Assembly (NCBI RefSeq): GCF_947623445.1
Contig: NC_135243.1
Coordinates: 4,776,501 to 4,840,500 of the forward strand
Direction of reading: 5' to 3'
Origin: Clavelina lepadiformis
Lineage: Eukaryota > Chordata > Ascidiacea > Aplousobranchia > Clavelinidae
Length of the DNA: 64,000 nt
In this document: in pieces, positions 22,834 to 33,641 of the stretch
Numbering within the stretch: the stretch's first letter is position 1
Layout: every line of letters begins with the position of its first letter
Program-made: the position numbers and the translations under genes
Notes under the pieces: generated by a model
Told to the model about the DNA's origin: nothing
What the model saw: only the letters and a program-made list of their open reading frames with translations
Databases searched by the model: none

Positions 22834-25530
22834 CTAAAAACAATTTGCAGCTGCAAATTTCGACAAAAGAAGAAACATGTTAAAACAGAATTTAAAAAAC
22901 TTTTTCTCTGTTTTGCTCTTTCACTGCACAGAGTATGTAGCAAGCAAGAGCATCATACAAAGCAGTTGCTTCTTATAGTGGTAAAAATGAGTTTAATTGG
23001 TGCTCAAAACAGCTACAGTTACAATGTTTGGTACTCTAAATAATATAAAACACCAAAAAATGTGTGCTTCTACATAGGCAATTCTACAATATGACAAATA
23101 TAGGAACCTCAACTCTGGCTTAGAATAAATGTATCATCGATTTTTCTTAATGACACTTGCTCTCATTCTGTCTATCAGTTGTCTATTACCTTGTTTTGAT
23201 CCTTCACAATAAGAAGATAAACGTGAAGTATTCATGAACGTCCTACCGTAATCATTAATAAGTAAACACAGATTGACGTAAGTATGACAACTATTAATTT
23301 AATCTTTATGGCTGGTCAATAAAATCAACAATAATAATATTACTTTCTGGTAAATTTGTTTACCGATACTGTAGTTGTCCTCATTGCGTACGCCCCCAAT
23401 CTGAATATGATATTACTAATCCTATTCAGACATAGGCCTAGGCTAGTAAAATGTAAAAAGCATTTTAATTCTTTCGGAGTGAGTATTTTTTGGGTTTCCC
23501 CTTATAAGTAGCTACAGTCTTAAGTTTCACAAAAATAAGATGTTTTTTAATTTTTTGGAATATCACCAAGAACATGATAATTAACGAATTATTTACATAC
23601 TAAATAATTAGCATTAGATTTACGGATCTAGTATTATTTTTTGTGAAGTTAAATTATTGCGTTTAACCTAAACAATTATCATTTATTTATAAAACACATA
23701 ATCTATGGGAAAGAATAGAAAGAGATTAAAATAGTTTTTAAAGGATGTCACTGTTCCACTGGAAAAATCGTGTTTGAAGCTGATTTTCACAGATTTTTGT
23801 TAACCGAGCTTAAATGACATAACATAGTAACTTAAACTTAACCTAAATCTACCTTCTAATCTAAATCTAACTCCACTAAAACCTTAAATAGCAAAAATCA
23901 ACTTTTTGAACACCCATTTTCATAACCTAACTTGCTATCTTTAACAACGGGATGTATGTATGACCTATATATTATATGCAAGAAGATGAAATAGTTACGT
24001 CGTTTTTTAAATCCGTAAAAATATTAAAATGTTCCGTAAATTAGTGTTGCACGGTCCGCGGCGATAGTGAACGAAAATGTTAGCATCTAAGCTTAGTTTG
24101 AGCAGCACTTGAACTTATCTGCAAATAACATATGTGTTGCATTTAGCTGCACATAACCCAGATTGCAAAGTTTGCTGTTGTTTGGGTCAGAAATCCCCCG
24201 GTCCCGAACAATACGATGAAACAATAACAATTATACGCGGAATTAATATTAACCTAGTTACTCGCGCACTTGGCAAAGTTTCCTATCTGACACATAATTG
24301 CTGAACACACTTGGGCTCTGTTTCACTTTTGCACTCACAACTCCAGCTTCAAAATCGAGTATTATTACCTCATATTTTTTTTATTGAAGCCTATAGGCTG
24401 CCCCAACGCCGTTAAGTCCAAAAGTCAGAATGTGAAAGTATGAAAATCCCATATTTTCAATTGCAAACACTGTAACTTCATATAGTTGCATAAGTTACAT
24501 GTTGATTGATGCACACCAAATGAGCTACTGGAAAGTTTGGGTAATGTATCTATTTACTGATTTAAAATTAATTTCATGTAATACCGGGACAAAATTGCGA
24601 AAGGTATTAGGCTATGTTGGTGTTAGATTTATTAGCATATTTATCTCGCACTTCAAAAGCAAACTTTCCAACTGAGTTGCAAACTACAGCCATTGCACTT
24701 GACAGAAGTAATTAATAGATCCAAGGAAATCAATGCCAATTAAAGTTATCACAGTGTCAACTCATTCATAAATGGTGTATGATATCAGGTAAAATTATAG
24801 GAAAAATTTTTGTCAGAGAGGACACGCTTGCAAGGTATAAATTTGCCATTCGACCATTCCAGTAAAAGAATTCATAAATTTTCTTTTTGAGCTAAGGTTT
24901 TTTGGACAAGAACATCTTTAAACAGACATGTTCTAATCAATCTAATGCATAATGCAGCTTTTAACTTGAACAATATGGGAACTCATTTCCCCTATAAACA
25001 AAGCTGTTTAGTGGGCCGGATTCGTATTTTTTATTGCTCATTTTTACTGTTAGCATATAGTGTTGCTTCTTGTGCTTTATATATTTGTTTAGGATAATAA
25101 GACAATTTTGAAAAGTGGTAATATAAATACATTTTAATGGTAAGATCTGTTACTCTATCGTCATCCTTTCTTTTTGGCAAAGTTGTTAATGTAAAAAGGC
25201 TAAAGATATTTACAAGTTTACATGTTATTTTTGATGTCAGAATGTACTACCATAGCTAAAATAAACATAGCATCGGTGTGAAAATGCAGCCTGATTATTT
25301 AGTTTCCACCTGTTTTGGGTGAGCAATAAGATTCTTCATAGGACCCTAATGTTTCACTTTGAGTTACCGGTACTTTAATTTTCCACTTCTCTTAAATTAT
25401 CTTGAAACTACATGAAAATTTATAAGGTTTAGCAAAGTTTGCATCCAATAGTCTTAATGCCCTATCTCTTTAATGCAGTCTTTTGTCGTTCTGTTTTGTT
25501 TCGTTTTTAAAAAGTCAAATTTCTTTTCCA
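22834..25530. other. Non-coding interval between TSEN34 and the zinc-finger pair
   Basis: Roughly 2.7 kb shared by the 5' ends of divergent genes. It is AT-rich with short C/T-A runs near 23830-23890 and no coding signature on either strand. No transposon ends recognised. Confidence 0.5.
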
Positions 25531-25569
25531 GGATAAGCACATAAGCTTACTTCTTCATTACTTGGCAAT

Positions 25570-26451
25570 ATGGAAAAAATACATCAAAGTGTTGAAGAAA
25601 AATGTAAAACAAAATCATTGGAAATACTAGTCGAGTTTATTCTCGAGGAGTTGAAACAGATGCGCCAGGACATGAAACATGAAGTCAGACAGTTGGATAA
25701 AACTCTCCGTCAAGTTTTGCCGATATCAAGTTCTCTATGTAGTGCCAGTGGATTTCAAGCTGGAGAGATCAATATCGATGAAGTGGATTATCAGGATGAT
25801 GATGGTGCTGATTCCAACATCTTCATGGACTTTAACTTAAGGAATAGATACTCTAACCAAGATCAAGCTGGTGAAATTGAAAGTCACCATAGCAGGACTG
25901 ACGAATCTGTTCATAATTGGGAGCAGGAATGCGAACTTGAAACTTCAGCAAGCGCAGTAAAAGTCGAAGTTGAGGAAGACGTGGATCCTTTAAAATGGTG
26001 TTTTAACGACGAGGAGCAAAGTAAAACACAGTATAGTTTGTCAACCTCGCAGTTGTTTGGTTTAGATGAAATAAAAAAAAGAAAGCCTTTTGGATTAAAA
26101 CGACATAAAACGCCGGCTAAATTATTGCATGGTAGCCAACCAACTTCCAGTAAAACACGAAAACAAACTTATCCATGCTCTGAGTGCAGCAAAACTTTTC
26201 AACAAAAGTGTCGCTTGACCAGACACATGCGAACTCACACAGGCATCAGACCTTTTAAGTGTGTGGTTTGTGGTAAAGCATTTGGTAGACAAGACACACT
26301 TACAAGACATAAACTAGTTCACTTGAGCAAAGAAGACTATAGTAACCCATTTTTTGCTAAGGTTTATGGGTCAAGAATGCTTTTGAATGAAGACATGCAG
26401 ACACATGGTGATGCTACAAAAGTTGCACTAAATGAAGACGATGGTGATTAG
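25570..26451 (+). CDS. C2H2 zinc-finger protein A with a novel N-terminal segment
   Basis: A single-exon frame of 293 residues. Residues 11-50 form a highly charged, helix-prone segment (KCKTKSLEILVEFIL, EELKQMRQDM) that is nearly identical in the neighbouring gene B and that I do not recognise as a named domain. An acidic middle region follows, with a VKVE sumoylation-type motif at 130-133. Two classical C2H2 fingers occupy 201-223 (CSEC, H219, H223) and 229-251 (CVVC, H247, H251). A third finger-like stretch, 257-279, has lost its cysteines. It is likely a nuclear DNA-binding protein; target unknown. A TTTTCCAG acceptor-like site lies at 25523-25530, about 40 bp before the ATG, suggesting an untranslated first exon or trans-splicing. 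Confidence 0.85.
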   Translation: MEKIHQSVEEKCKTKSLEILVEFILEELKQMRQDMKHEVRQLDKTLRQVLPISSSLCSASGFQAGEINIDEVDYQDDDGADSNIFMDFNLRNRYSNQDQAGEIESHHSRTDESVHNWEQECELETSASAVKVEVEEDVDPLKWCFNDEEQSKTQYSLSTSQLFGLDEIKKRKPFGLKRHKTPAKLLHGSQPTSSKTRKQTYPCSECSKTFQQKCRLTRHMRTHTGIRPFKCVVCGKAFGRQDTLTRHKLVHLSKEDYSNPFFAKVYGSRMLLNEDMQTHGDATKVALNEDDGD

Positions 26452-26646
26452 CAATTAACAAACGTTGATTTGTGTTTTATTTCCACACCGTAAAGGGAAC
26501 TTGATCGAATATACGCATTTTCATTGGTCTGTTTCTTGCTGTTAAACTTGTATTATTTTCCTGATAAAAGTTTTTATATGTGTGGTGTTGTGAAATATTT
26601 GCAACATCTTTTTTGTGCTGTAGTGTTTTTAGGTATGATACTTGTT

Positions 26647-26837
26647 AATTCACACTGGTGTCAAACCTTAGAAGTGTGTCATCTGTGGTAAACATTTGCT
26701 CGACAGGACACAATTGCCACACATAAACTTGTCCATGCAATGGAAAAACTCAAAAGTGTCCAGTTTGTGCAAAGATTTATGGGATAAAGTTGACTTTAAC
26801 AGCTAACATGCAGACACATCTTGCTAATGTTGCATAA
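26647..26837 (+). pseudogene. Decayed C2H2 zinc-finger fragment, paralogue of gene A
   Basis: Across three frames one can read HTGVKP, an in-frame stop, KCVICGK, then after a frame change FARQDTIATHKLVHAMEK, and after another CPVCAKIYGIKLTLT ending in NMQTHLANVA and a stop. This follows finger 2 and the third finger-like stretch of gene A (KCVVCGKAFGRQDTLTRHKLVH, VYGSRMLLNEDMQTHG). The relic keeps the CPVC pair that gene A has lost from its third finger, so the ancestral unit had at least three fingers. No N-terminal part of this copy was found nearby. Confidence 0.75.
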
Positions 26838-27429
26838 TTTGAAACTAACTTTTGCTATGAACAAAGTTTTTATTCTGTTTGGTTTGTTTTCCACTACATG
26901 AATGTTTTGCTAGCAAATGATTATGAGACTATGATTATGTTATAAATTAATCAACATTTTTCAATGATTTGTTTTTTTTTTAATTTTTCGTATAAATTTG
27001 TTTGCAAGTACAGAAGTCAAAGGTATAAAATGTTAAAACTATTAAGTAACAAATATATATAAAAGCACTGTAGAATCGGAGCTTGTGTCCATATACTTCT
27101 GTTTGTCTAAATGTCTTGTGTAATACAAACAGATATATATACAGTACATATAGTTGTTATGTAAATGTTTTGCATGGAAAAACTGGAAAAAAATTTATAA
27201 ATGACTGTTCTTTAGTTTTTATTTTGTTGTAAATTTAAAACTGCAACAGAAATCATGACGTTGGCGAATTATTATTAATGTGCTAATACTGCTAATTTGT
27301 TTTATGCGTTCTTTTGCTAAAACCATGACTTTCGTTTCAGGATAGGTCATTTTTTGTTGTCATTCTCATATTTGGTTTGTTAACTGAAAACTGCATTAGA
27401 AAAACTTCATTCTTTTGCTGATCAATGAT

Positions 27430-28410
27430 ATGGAGAGAGACCACCAGATTGCTGATGAAAAATGTAAAACCAGATCGCTAGAATTACTTGTAGAGTTTAT
27501 CCTGGAGGAGTTGAAACAGATGCGCCAGGACATGAAAATTGAAGTCCGATGTTTGCATGAAACTCTGTGTCGGGTGTTTCCGATATCAAGTCAGCTTTGT
27601 CAGAATCATGAAGCTGCAGATATTACTCGTCAAGATGAAGAAGTCGCTACCAAAGTCGATCACTCAGAGGATGGTGACGCAGATCCCGACATTTTCGGTG
27701 ATAAAATACCGAAGATGTTTGATCATCAAAATCAGAAAGAAACAGTTGAAAGTAATGTTTGCCAGGTAAAAGAACCGTTCCTTAGCTTCAGCTTAAAAGA
27801 TGTATTTCCCTATCATGTAAATGCAGATGACGTAGGAAATCATGACAACCAGGAATATGTTCATAATTCTGCGTTGGAGCAAGACTCGGAAAACACAGTG
27901 AAAACGGAAGTGGTGGAAGATATGGACACTGCAAAATGGTATTTCAATAACCAGAATCAAAGTGAAACAAAACACGGTCTCTCATTATTGCAAAATTCTG
28001 ACCCGAGCAAAACAAACAGGAGGAAAATTGCATATTCAAAACTAAATAAAATGGAAACGCACAGCAAACAATCAGTTTCTGATAATGAACAGCAAAAGTA
28101 TCAATGTCCCAAGTGCAGCAAAACGTTTAGACACCAAAGTAGCCGTTCCAGACACATGTCAAGTCACTTTGGCTTCAAACCGTACAAATGTGGAGTTTGT
28201 GGTAAATCATTTCTGAAGAAAACCGCGCTGGCAATTCATGGGAACATTCATTCCGTTGAAAAAACTTTTAAATGTACAATTTGTGCTGAAATTTACAAAA
28301 CAAAACGGGCTTTGTACAGACATATGCCAAGACACGATGCAGAGTTGCGCAATGTAAATATTCACCATCAACCATGCATAGAAACTACTCCATGTACACT
28401 ACATTGTTGA
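27430..28410 (+). CDS. C2H2 zinc-finger protein B, tandem paralogue of A
   Basis: A single-exon frame; the ATG at 27430 is chosen because it aligns exactly with the start of gene A (MERDHQIADEKC against MEKIHQSVEEKC), giving 326 residues. The N-terminal 57 residues are about 70% identical to gene A by eye. The middle is acidic and diverged, but keeps a VKTE sumoylation-type motif at 157-160 followed by a matching VVEDMDTAKW block. Three intact C2H2 fingers lie at 224-246, 252-274 and 280-302 with short TGEKP-like linkers degraded to FGFKP and SVEKT. A GTTTCAG acceptor-like site at 27335-27341 is followed by GATAGG, echoing GATAAG at the same place in gene A. AATAAA is at 28915-28920. Confidence 0.85.
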   Translation: MERDHQIADEKCKTRSLELLVEFILEELKQMRQDMKIEVRCLHETLCRVFPISSQLCQNHEAADITRQDEEVATKVDHSEDGDADPDIFGDKIPKMFDHQNQKETVESNVCQVKEPFLSFSLKDVFPYHVNADDVGNHDNQEYVHNSALEQDSENTVKTEVVEDMDTAKWYFNNQNQSETKHGLSLLQNSDPSKTNRRKIAYSKLNKMETHSKQSVSDNEQQKYQCPKCSKTFRHQSSRSRHMSSHFGFKPYKCGVCGKSFLKKTALAIHGNIHSVEKTFKCTICAEIYKTKRALYRHMPRHDAELRNVNIHHQPCIETTPCTLHC

Positions 28411-28598
28411 ACTACACATTTTTAATTACACATACAGTAGTTTCCTTGGTTTGGCTCAACTGCGCAATCTTTCTTAACATTCGTGCATTTTTGTTTCGTG
28501 AAGTCTTTGGGTGGTTTGGTGCATAATTCCTTTTGAAACTTTTAGCAAATATAACATAGAAACACTGTGAAAAGAACCGTAGTCTATTAAAAAAGTGT

Positions 28599-28690
28599 GT
28601 TTATCCTGGGGAAGCTGAAAAGAATGACCAAAGACATGAAGTCCAAAGACTAGATGAATACCTGCCTTCGATCACTCACCACTTTGCACA
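28599..28690 (+). pseudogene. Decayed N-terminal segment of a third zinc-finger paralogue
   Basis: The frame FILGKLKRMTKDMK followed after a small deletion by EVQRLDEYLPSITHHFA parallels FILEELKQMRQDMK and EVRQLDKTLRQVLPISSSLC of gene A. Nothing of the finger region of this copy was seen downstream. It lies in the presumed 3' untranslated part of gene B, upstream of that gene's AATAAA, so it may be transcribed. Confidence 0.7.
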
Positions 28691-28914
28691 AACATACACT
28701 TCCACAGCATAATGACTTATTAAGGTGCCATATAAAACAACAGCAATCATTTGAGTTTATTGGTTTTATGTTTGCAGTATGTCTTTAGCTTTTACTGTTA
28801 TGGATTTCCTGTAAATTCATTTGGTGGTGCTTTTGAAGTGTGAAAGTTATTTCTTGCAAAATGTTCTGTTAATATGCTGTACTACACTAGAAGCCATCTG
28901 ACATTATGGCGTAA

Positions 28915-28920
28915 AATAAA
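28915..28920 (+). terminator. Poly(A) signal candidate of zinc-finger gene B
   Basis: AATAAA about 500 bp after the stop of gene B; no earlier canonical hexamer was seen. Confidence 0.4.
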
Positions 28921-29511
28921 CATTCAATGTCTCTTACAGCCAGTTGTTTGTTGCCTACTGATTTCACAAAATTATTACTGAGCTTAATTTCCAAATCTTC
29001 TTCCAAGGCTTGATTTCGGAAGTATTGTCAAACTAAAACGCTACGAAATCAGGAAGTATGATTACATAACTGGCTGGTGTGTCAATGCCTGAACAGAAGC
29101 AAAGAAGACATTAAAACAAATCAGTCTAAGGAAACACCAATGGATTTACATAATAAATCTTGTTGTCCATTACAATCAATTTACCGTGCGACAGAATGTT
29201 TGTATGGAAATTACATTGGTTTATAAATTGAATTAAATTTGATATAATTAGTAAAAAAAATTGCAGATGTTGCAAACAAAAACCTCCTGTTGCTAAATTT
29301 AATTTTTTTTTGGCTTTGAACAAAAATCTTAAGTCTGTGCTATTCCTGAATGGGCCTTCTATGGGAACAACCAGGTTTCGGCTGTTTTGTCATCTGCTAC
29401 AAGTTCTATGATTCATTCGTTTCGATATTCATTTGCTTTCAGCAGCAATTTTGTTAACAAGTTAATAAATCCGTTTCTTAAACCCAGAAGTGCCTGTGAT
29501 TAAAGTAGAGG
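28921..29511. other. Intergenic DNA between convergent zinc-finger B and RPAP1
   Basis: About 600 bp of AT-rich sequence with no gene or repeat recognised; the two transcription units end toward each other here. Confidence 0.5.
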
Positions 29512-29517
29512 TTTATT
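29512..29517 (-). terminator. Poly(A) signal of RPAP1
   Basis: TTTATT on the plus strand (AATAAA on the minus strand), 75 bp past the stop of RPAP1. Confidence 0.55.
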
Positions 29518-29591
29518 AAGCAAATTTTACCGTAGTAAAACATGATGCCAAAAAGTACAATTAAAATTCACAATATAAGAAATTTCCAGAA

Positions 29592-32500
29592 TCAAAAGCG
29601 AGATACATATTTTAAAATGTCTTCTCTAACGGCGACATCTTTGATGACAACGTGAATGTCAGGTCGTAATTTCTGATTACCAACCTCTCCAGAAAGATAA
29701 GTAGAAATATGGTGGATTGTGAGTCTGTAGAGAAATGGTGACCTATCTTTTTGGCAAACAGCACTTGCTAATGCAGTAACATACGCGCATATTACATTAT
29801 AATTATTTTCTGGTGGCTGCAAGTAAGATTCGATTGGAAGTAGTATGTCAGTTTCATTTAGCGTGATTGTTCTAATGGCTGCAGTATGCTGAGACCAGAG
29901 CGCTAATTTCAATTTCGGTTCACATCTTTGCACAAGTGGAAGCATGATAACGGCAGAAAAGAGTGAATCGCCATACGAGACCGCTTCATATTGGTCTAGA
30001 AGCGACACATAAAAGTCATAAAACGAAGTAATACCAGGCACAGGCTGCCCAAAATCTATCTGCGGCGCCATTTCATTAGTGCAGTGCATTTTGAAAAGAC
30101 CATGCATAGCATTTCTAACAGCATCGTTAAGAAACGTTTCACTGTCAATCAAGTAAATACACATAAGGCGGAGTAACTTAGCAGTAACATTTACATCATT
30201 CCAGTAGCTAGATCTACACTGCTCAAGCACCTTAAGAAACTTTAAACACAACAGAACAGTATTGCAATTTGATAATGTTTGTTTGGTGGTATCAGTTTCA
30301 TCGTGTAAGGACAAGTCATACAAGTAAACTATAGGTAAATATGGCCAGTCTGCTGGAATCATTATATCAGCTCCAGCAGGCAGAAAAAATGTGGAAATTT
30401 CATGACTTTTGAGACTGCTTCGGTTTGTAGAAGGAATAAGTTGCTTAGGACTAAAAGTTATTACACCCATGTATGTCGATCTCACTCTGGCTAAATCCTC
30501 CAGAAATGTTTCAGGTAGTCCTTGATGATGGTATCGAATATCTTCCATGAAATTGAGATTGAATATTACATTGCTCAGCAAGTCAAATGCATAACTCTCA
30601 TCACCAGTGGCTAGGCTTGTAAAACATCGTAATGAAAGATGATGGAAGTGTGCAATGTGGCACTTTAAATCATCGTTACCCATCACAGCCAACGAGAAAA
30701 GTTTCACAAGCCAGTAAAGCGCACGATGCCTAGGTTTTGTGATAAAACTGTTCCATTTTGTGAGTGTAAGCTTGGAACCAACTGCATGCCGACCGAATCT
30801 TTGCAAAAGTGAAACTAGGCACTTAGATGATGGAAGATGGATTTTACACACGGCAACACACAGTCTAAGATAGGAACTGAGAAGGTTGTCATAATACAGT
30901 GATAGTTGAAGTTGGGATTGTTTCTCAAGAGACATTTGGCCTAAAGAGAGATCAGGCAAAGGAGTCACATGTTGGCTTAGTGCCATTTCTGGAACTTTAC
31001 AATTAGAAACTAAGATTTTCGAAATTAGGTTTTCCAGAGGAGTAATGATGCTTGGGATAATATTTGTCTCAACTTCTTCAATCAAGTCAACAGCCTGGAC
31101 AAACATGCTGGCTTTACTGTAATACAAAGTAAGAAAATCAATTCCAAGGGTTACAATGCAATATGCCTCGTGGGTAGGTTTTTCAATGTTTAATGTCATA
31201 TTCACTGCATTCTGTACAAGTGTGATCATCAAAGGGTAAAACGCCTTCATTTCTGTCCATTGTAACTGTGCCGAAAATGCAGAATTATCTTTGTTTGCTT
31301 GTGACAGATTGGAAGCTAATGCAGTAATGAACTTTATGACATGTTGGATCCATTGCATTCGTTCTTGAACATGCTTGATACATGCCTGCAGCTGGAGTAA
31401 TATTGTGGGCAGTATATCTTGGCAGGCATCTATTAAATGACCGTAAGATAAACACACTATCCATAACTTCCACACTTCTAACTCTGTTTCTTGGTAACTA
31501 GCCTCTGTCATACCACCAATCTGTGCCAGAAAGTTCATCATAAACGGCAAAAGCTTGTCTTTGTGATCTGTGAGTAAACGCGAGGCAGCGTGCCTACCTG
31601 ACTGGCAAATGTATCTTAAAAGTTTGACGGCATGCGGAAAAGGTGACGCCAACGGTAGACATAAAAATGTTTGAATAATATACGAAACAAGTCGTGGACA
31701 CTCCAGAACCCTTGTTGCAGAGCCGACAGAATGCTGACAAATTTGGGTAAAGATTTCACAACACTTTATGACAACCTGCACATCGGGCTGACAAACTTCT
31801 ACTACGTAACGTAATCGTTGAAGAATATCCATTCGAAGTAAGCCCAATATAACATCGCTCTGGGCGACTTCCAGATCTGATTGTGTGCTTTTATCTTTTG
31901 TTTGAGTAGAAGTTGCTGGCTGAAAAGTAGGAGTTTCGCAACCTCGATACGACAGGAAACATTGTGTTAAAAACTGCTGCTGAAAAGTATGCGGTTTGAT
32001 AAGACACCACAACCCATGTACGGCAGCGTGCAAACAATTTGTTGATGACTCATCTAACGCCCATCTCATGATAAACACAATACCAGCTTCTAATAATATC
32101 GGTATGAGGCCGTTTGGTTGTAATGTTGCTTGTGAATAATGTCCACATTTATCCTTGACAATGATTTTGGCGAGTACTTTTAGAGCAAACACCCTTTGTT
32201 GTAAAACGTCACTTCTTGAAAATTCAATTAATTCTTGCAGGGTGTAACCACCTAACTCTGGTTCTTCCCCATGGTGGTGCAATCCAATGTAAGACGGCAT
32301 TGCCTCACTTTCTGCGCTGGTTAGAAGACAACCTTCAAAATCAAACCTGTTAGGAAGAATAACTTCTTTACTTTTCTTTCCAACTGGAAGCTGCTTCATC
32401 CATTTCATCTTATCTTGCTCTGGTTTATCCATATTCATCCAGTCTTTGTTCTGTTCAAGCACAGAACTTTTCAAAGCAATTTCAATTCCAGGATTAATTG

Positions 32501-33224
32501 CATCATTTGTGTCTTTAGCTAGGATTTCACACACCTCTTTGGAGGGGTCGTCGGTGGTGTAGTTTTGAAATGTATTTTCGGCAAACTTTTTTTTCCGTGA
32601 TGTTAAAAATTCAAAAAGAGACGGGTCCAACGAAGCCTTTAATTTTCGTTGCTCATTTAAAATATCAGCACTGCTCATTCCTTGTAATTTCAAATTGTTT
32701 TCTCTGTCAATATCCAGCCTTTCCTTTTCAGAAAGGATGTTACTTTTTTTCGGAGGGTTTTTGTCCAGTGATGGGGTATGTGCATCAGAAACGGAGACAT
32801 GACAAGATGTTTCGTCCCTCTTGAACCGCTGGGCGAATAAACTTGTGCCAGCTTTATATCCTTTTTTGGATTTTAATGTTTTTAAGCTCTCATTTTGCAC
32901 AGAGTACGGTGGCAACAGTTTACTTGCAGTTGGAAATGTTATAGGTTTGTAGGCAACATTACGTTCTTTTATGTCGAGTGAGAGAAGGCTGCTCTCCCGA
33001 AATTTTGAAGGTTTTGCTTGCCCTATATCACTAGCGGGATAATGCGATGATTTTTCATGCTGTGGTTTGCCTGTAGTTCTATTAGATATTCCTTGCTGTG
33101 ATGACTTGGATTTTGAAGATCTTACAACTTTTGCAGAAGGTTTTTCGCCACTTGATAAAAATTGTGCCTGAAACTCAAGCAGGTCATCTTCATTTTCACC
33201 AAGCTTTGGTCTACTGTTTAGCAT
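29592..33224 (-). CDS. RPAP1: RNA polymerase II-associated protein 1
   Basis: One uninterrupted frame of 1210 residues. Residues 1-35 (MLNSRPKLGENEDDLLEFQ, then FLSSGEKPSAKVV) match the RPAP1 start. The RPAP1_N motif lies at about 163-209 (ENNLKLQGMSSADILNEQ, LDPSLFEFL). The RPAP1_C region lies at about 292-355 (FDFEGCLL, YIGLHHHGEEPELGGYTLQE, ALKVLAKII). The rest is helical-repeat-like and matches the vertebrate protein in blocks such as SATRVLECPRL, PADWPYLPIVYLY, RLMCIYLIDSETF and QYEAVSYGDSLFSAVIMLPL. Human RPAP1 is somewhat longer, about 1390 residues. It is known to act in assembly and nuclear import of Pol II and in linking it to Mediator. The absence of any intron over 3.6 kb contrasts with EDC4 nearby. 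Confidence 0.96.
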   Translation of the reverse strand: MLNSRPKLGENEDDLLEFQAQFLSSGEKPSAKVVRSSKSKSSQQGISNRTTGKPQHEKSSHYPASDIGQAKPSKFRESSLLSLDIKERNVAYKPITFPTASKLLPPYSVQNESLKTLKSKKGYKAGTSLFAQRFKRDETSCHVSVSDAHTPSLDKNPPKKSNILSEKERLDIDRENNLKLQGMSSADILNEQRKLKASLDPSLFEFLTSRKKKFAENTFQNYTTDDPSKEVCEILAKDTNDAINPGIEIALKSSVLEQNKDWMNMDKPEQDKMKWMKQLPVGKKSKEVILPNRFDFEGCLLTSAESEAMPSYIGLHHHGEEPELGGYTLQELIEFSRSDVLQQRVFALKVLAKIIVKDKCGHYSQATLQPNGLIPILLEAGIVFIMRWALDESSTNCLHAAVHGLWCLIKPHTFQQQFLTQCFLSYRGCETPTFQPATSTQTKDKSTQSDLEVAQSDVILGLLRMDILQRLRYVVEVCQPDVQVVIKCCEIFTQICQHSVGSATRVLECPRLVSYIIQTFLCLPLASPFPHAVKLLRYICQSGRHAASRLLTDHKDKLLPFMMNFLAQIGGMTEASYQETELEVWKLWIVCLSYGHLIDACQDILPTILLQLQACIKHVQERMQWIQHVIKFITALASNLSQANKDNSAFSAQLQWTEMKAFYPLMITLVQNAVNMTLNIEKPTHEAYCIVTLGIDFLTLYYSKASMFVQAVDLIEEVETNIIPSIITPLENLISKILVSNCKVPEMALSQHVTPLPDLSLGQMSLEKQSQLQLSLYYDNLLSSYLRLCVAVCKIHLPSSKCLVSLLQRFGRHAVGSKLTLTKWNSFITKPRHRALYWLVKLFSLAVMGNDDLKCHIAHFHHLSLRCFTSLATGDESYAFDLLSNVIFNLNFMEDIRYHHQGLPETFLEDLARVRSTYMGVITFSPKQLIPSTNRSSLKSHEISTFFLPAGADIMIPADWPYLPIVYLYDLSLHDETDTTKQTLSNCNTVLLCLKFLKVLEQCRSSYWNDVNVTAKLLRLMCIYLIDSETFLNDAVRNAMHGLFKMHCTNEMAPQIDFGQPVPGITSFYDFYVSLLDQYEAVSYGDSLFSAVIMLPLVQRCEPKLKLALWSQHTAAIRTITLNETDILLPIESYLQPPENNYNVICAYVTALASAVCQKDRSPFLYRLTIHHISTYLSGEVGNQKLRPDIHVVIKDVAVREDILKYVSRF

Positions 33225-33641
33225 TTTATATAACTTATGCTGTAATTTTCATGCTGCATTTATGCTGCAAGAAACAATATTTTTATTTAATCAGTAAGTA
33301 TCATAGTAGTGGTAAAGCAACAATTATAATGGTCGAAATAACGGCACTTTTGCCACTCAAAAACACGCTAGGTTTATTTTCTAAATAAAAACTCAAATGT
33401 AGGCTGTATGACAAAAAAAAGCGTGAACAACATAAATTTTAACCTCTGTTATCGTTTTATTCTTCCAAAAGCCAACACCCTAACTTCTGAAATTACTGTA
33501 ACCTAGCTACTCGGCTACAAGTTCCTAGCCAATTACCTAAGTTCCAACTGAAAATCTCTCATTCGCCTTGGTTTATAGTTATAGGCTACTGTAGGACAAC
33601 AAAACTGCACGTGAGAAACAAGAAGGGAAATCCCATAATAG

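Noticed and set aside
27415-27429. TTG-initiated extension of zinc-finger gene B
   Set aside because: The ATG at 27430 aligns exactly with the start of the paralogous gene A.
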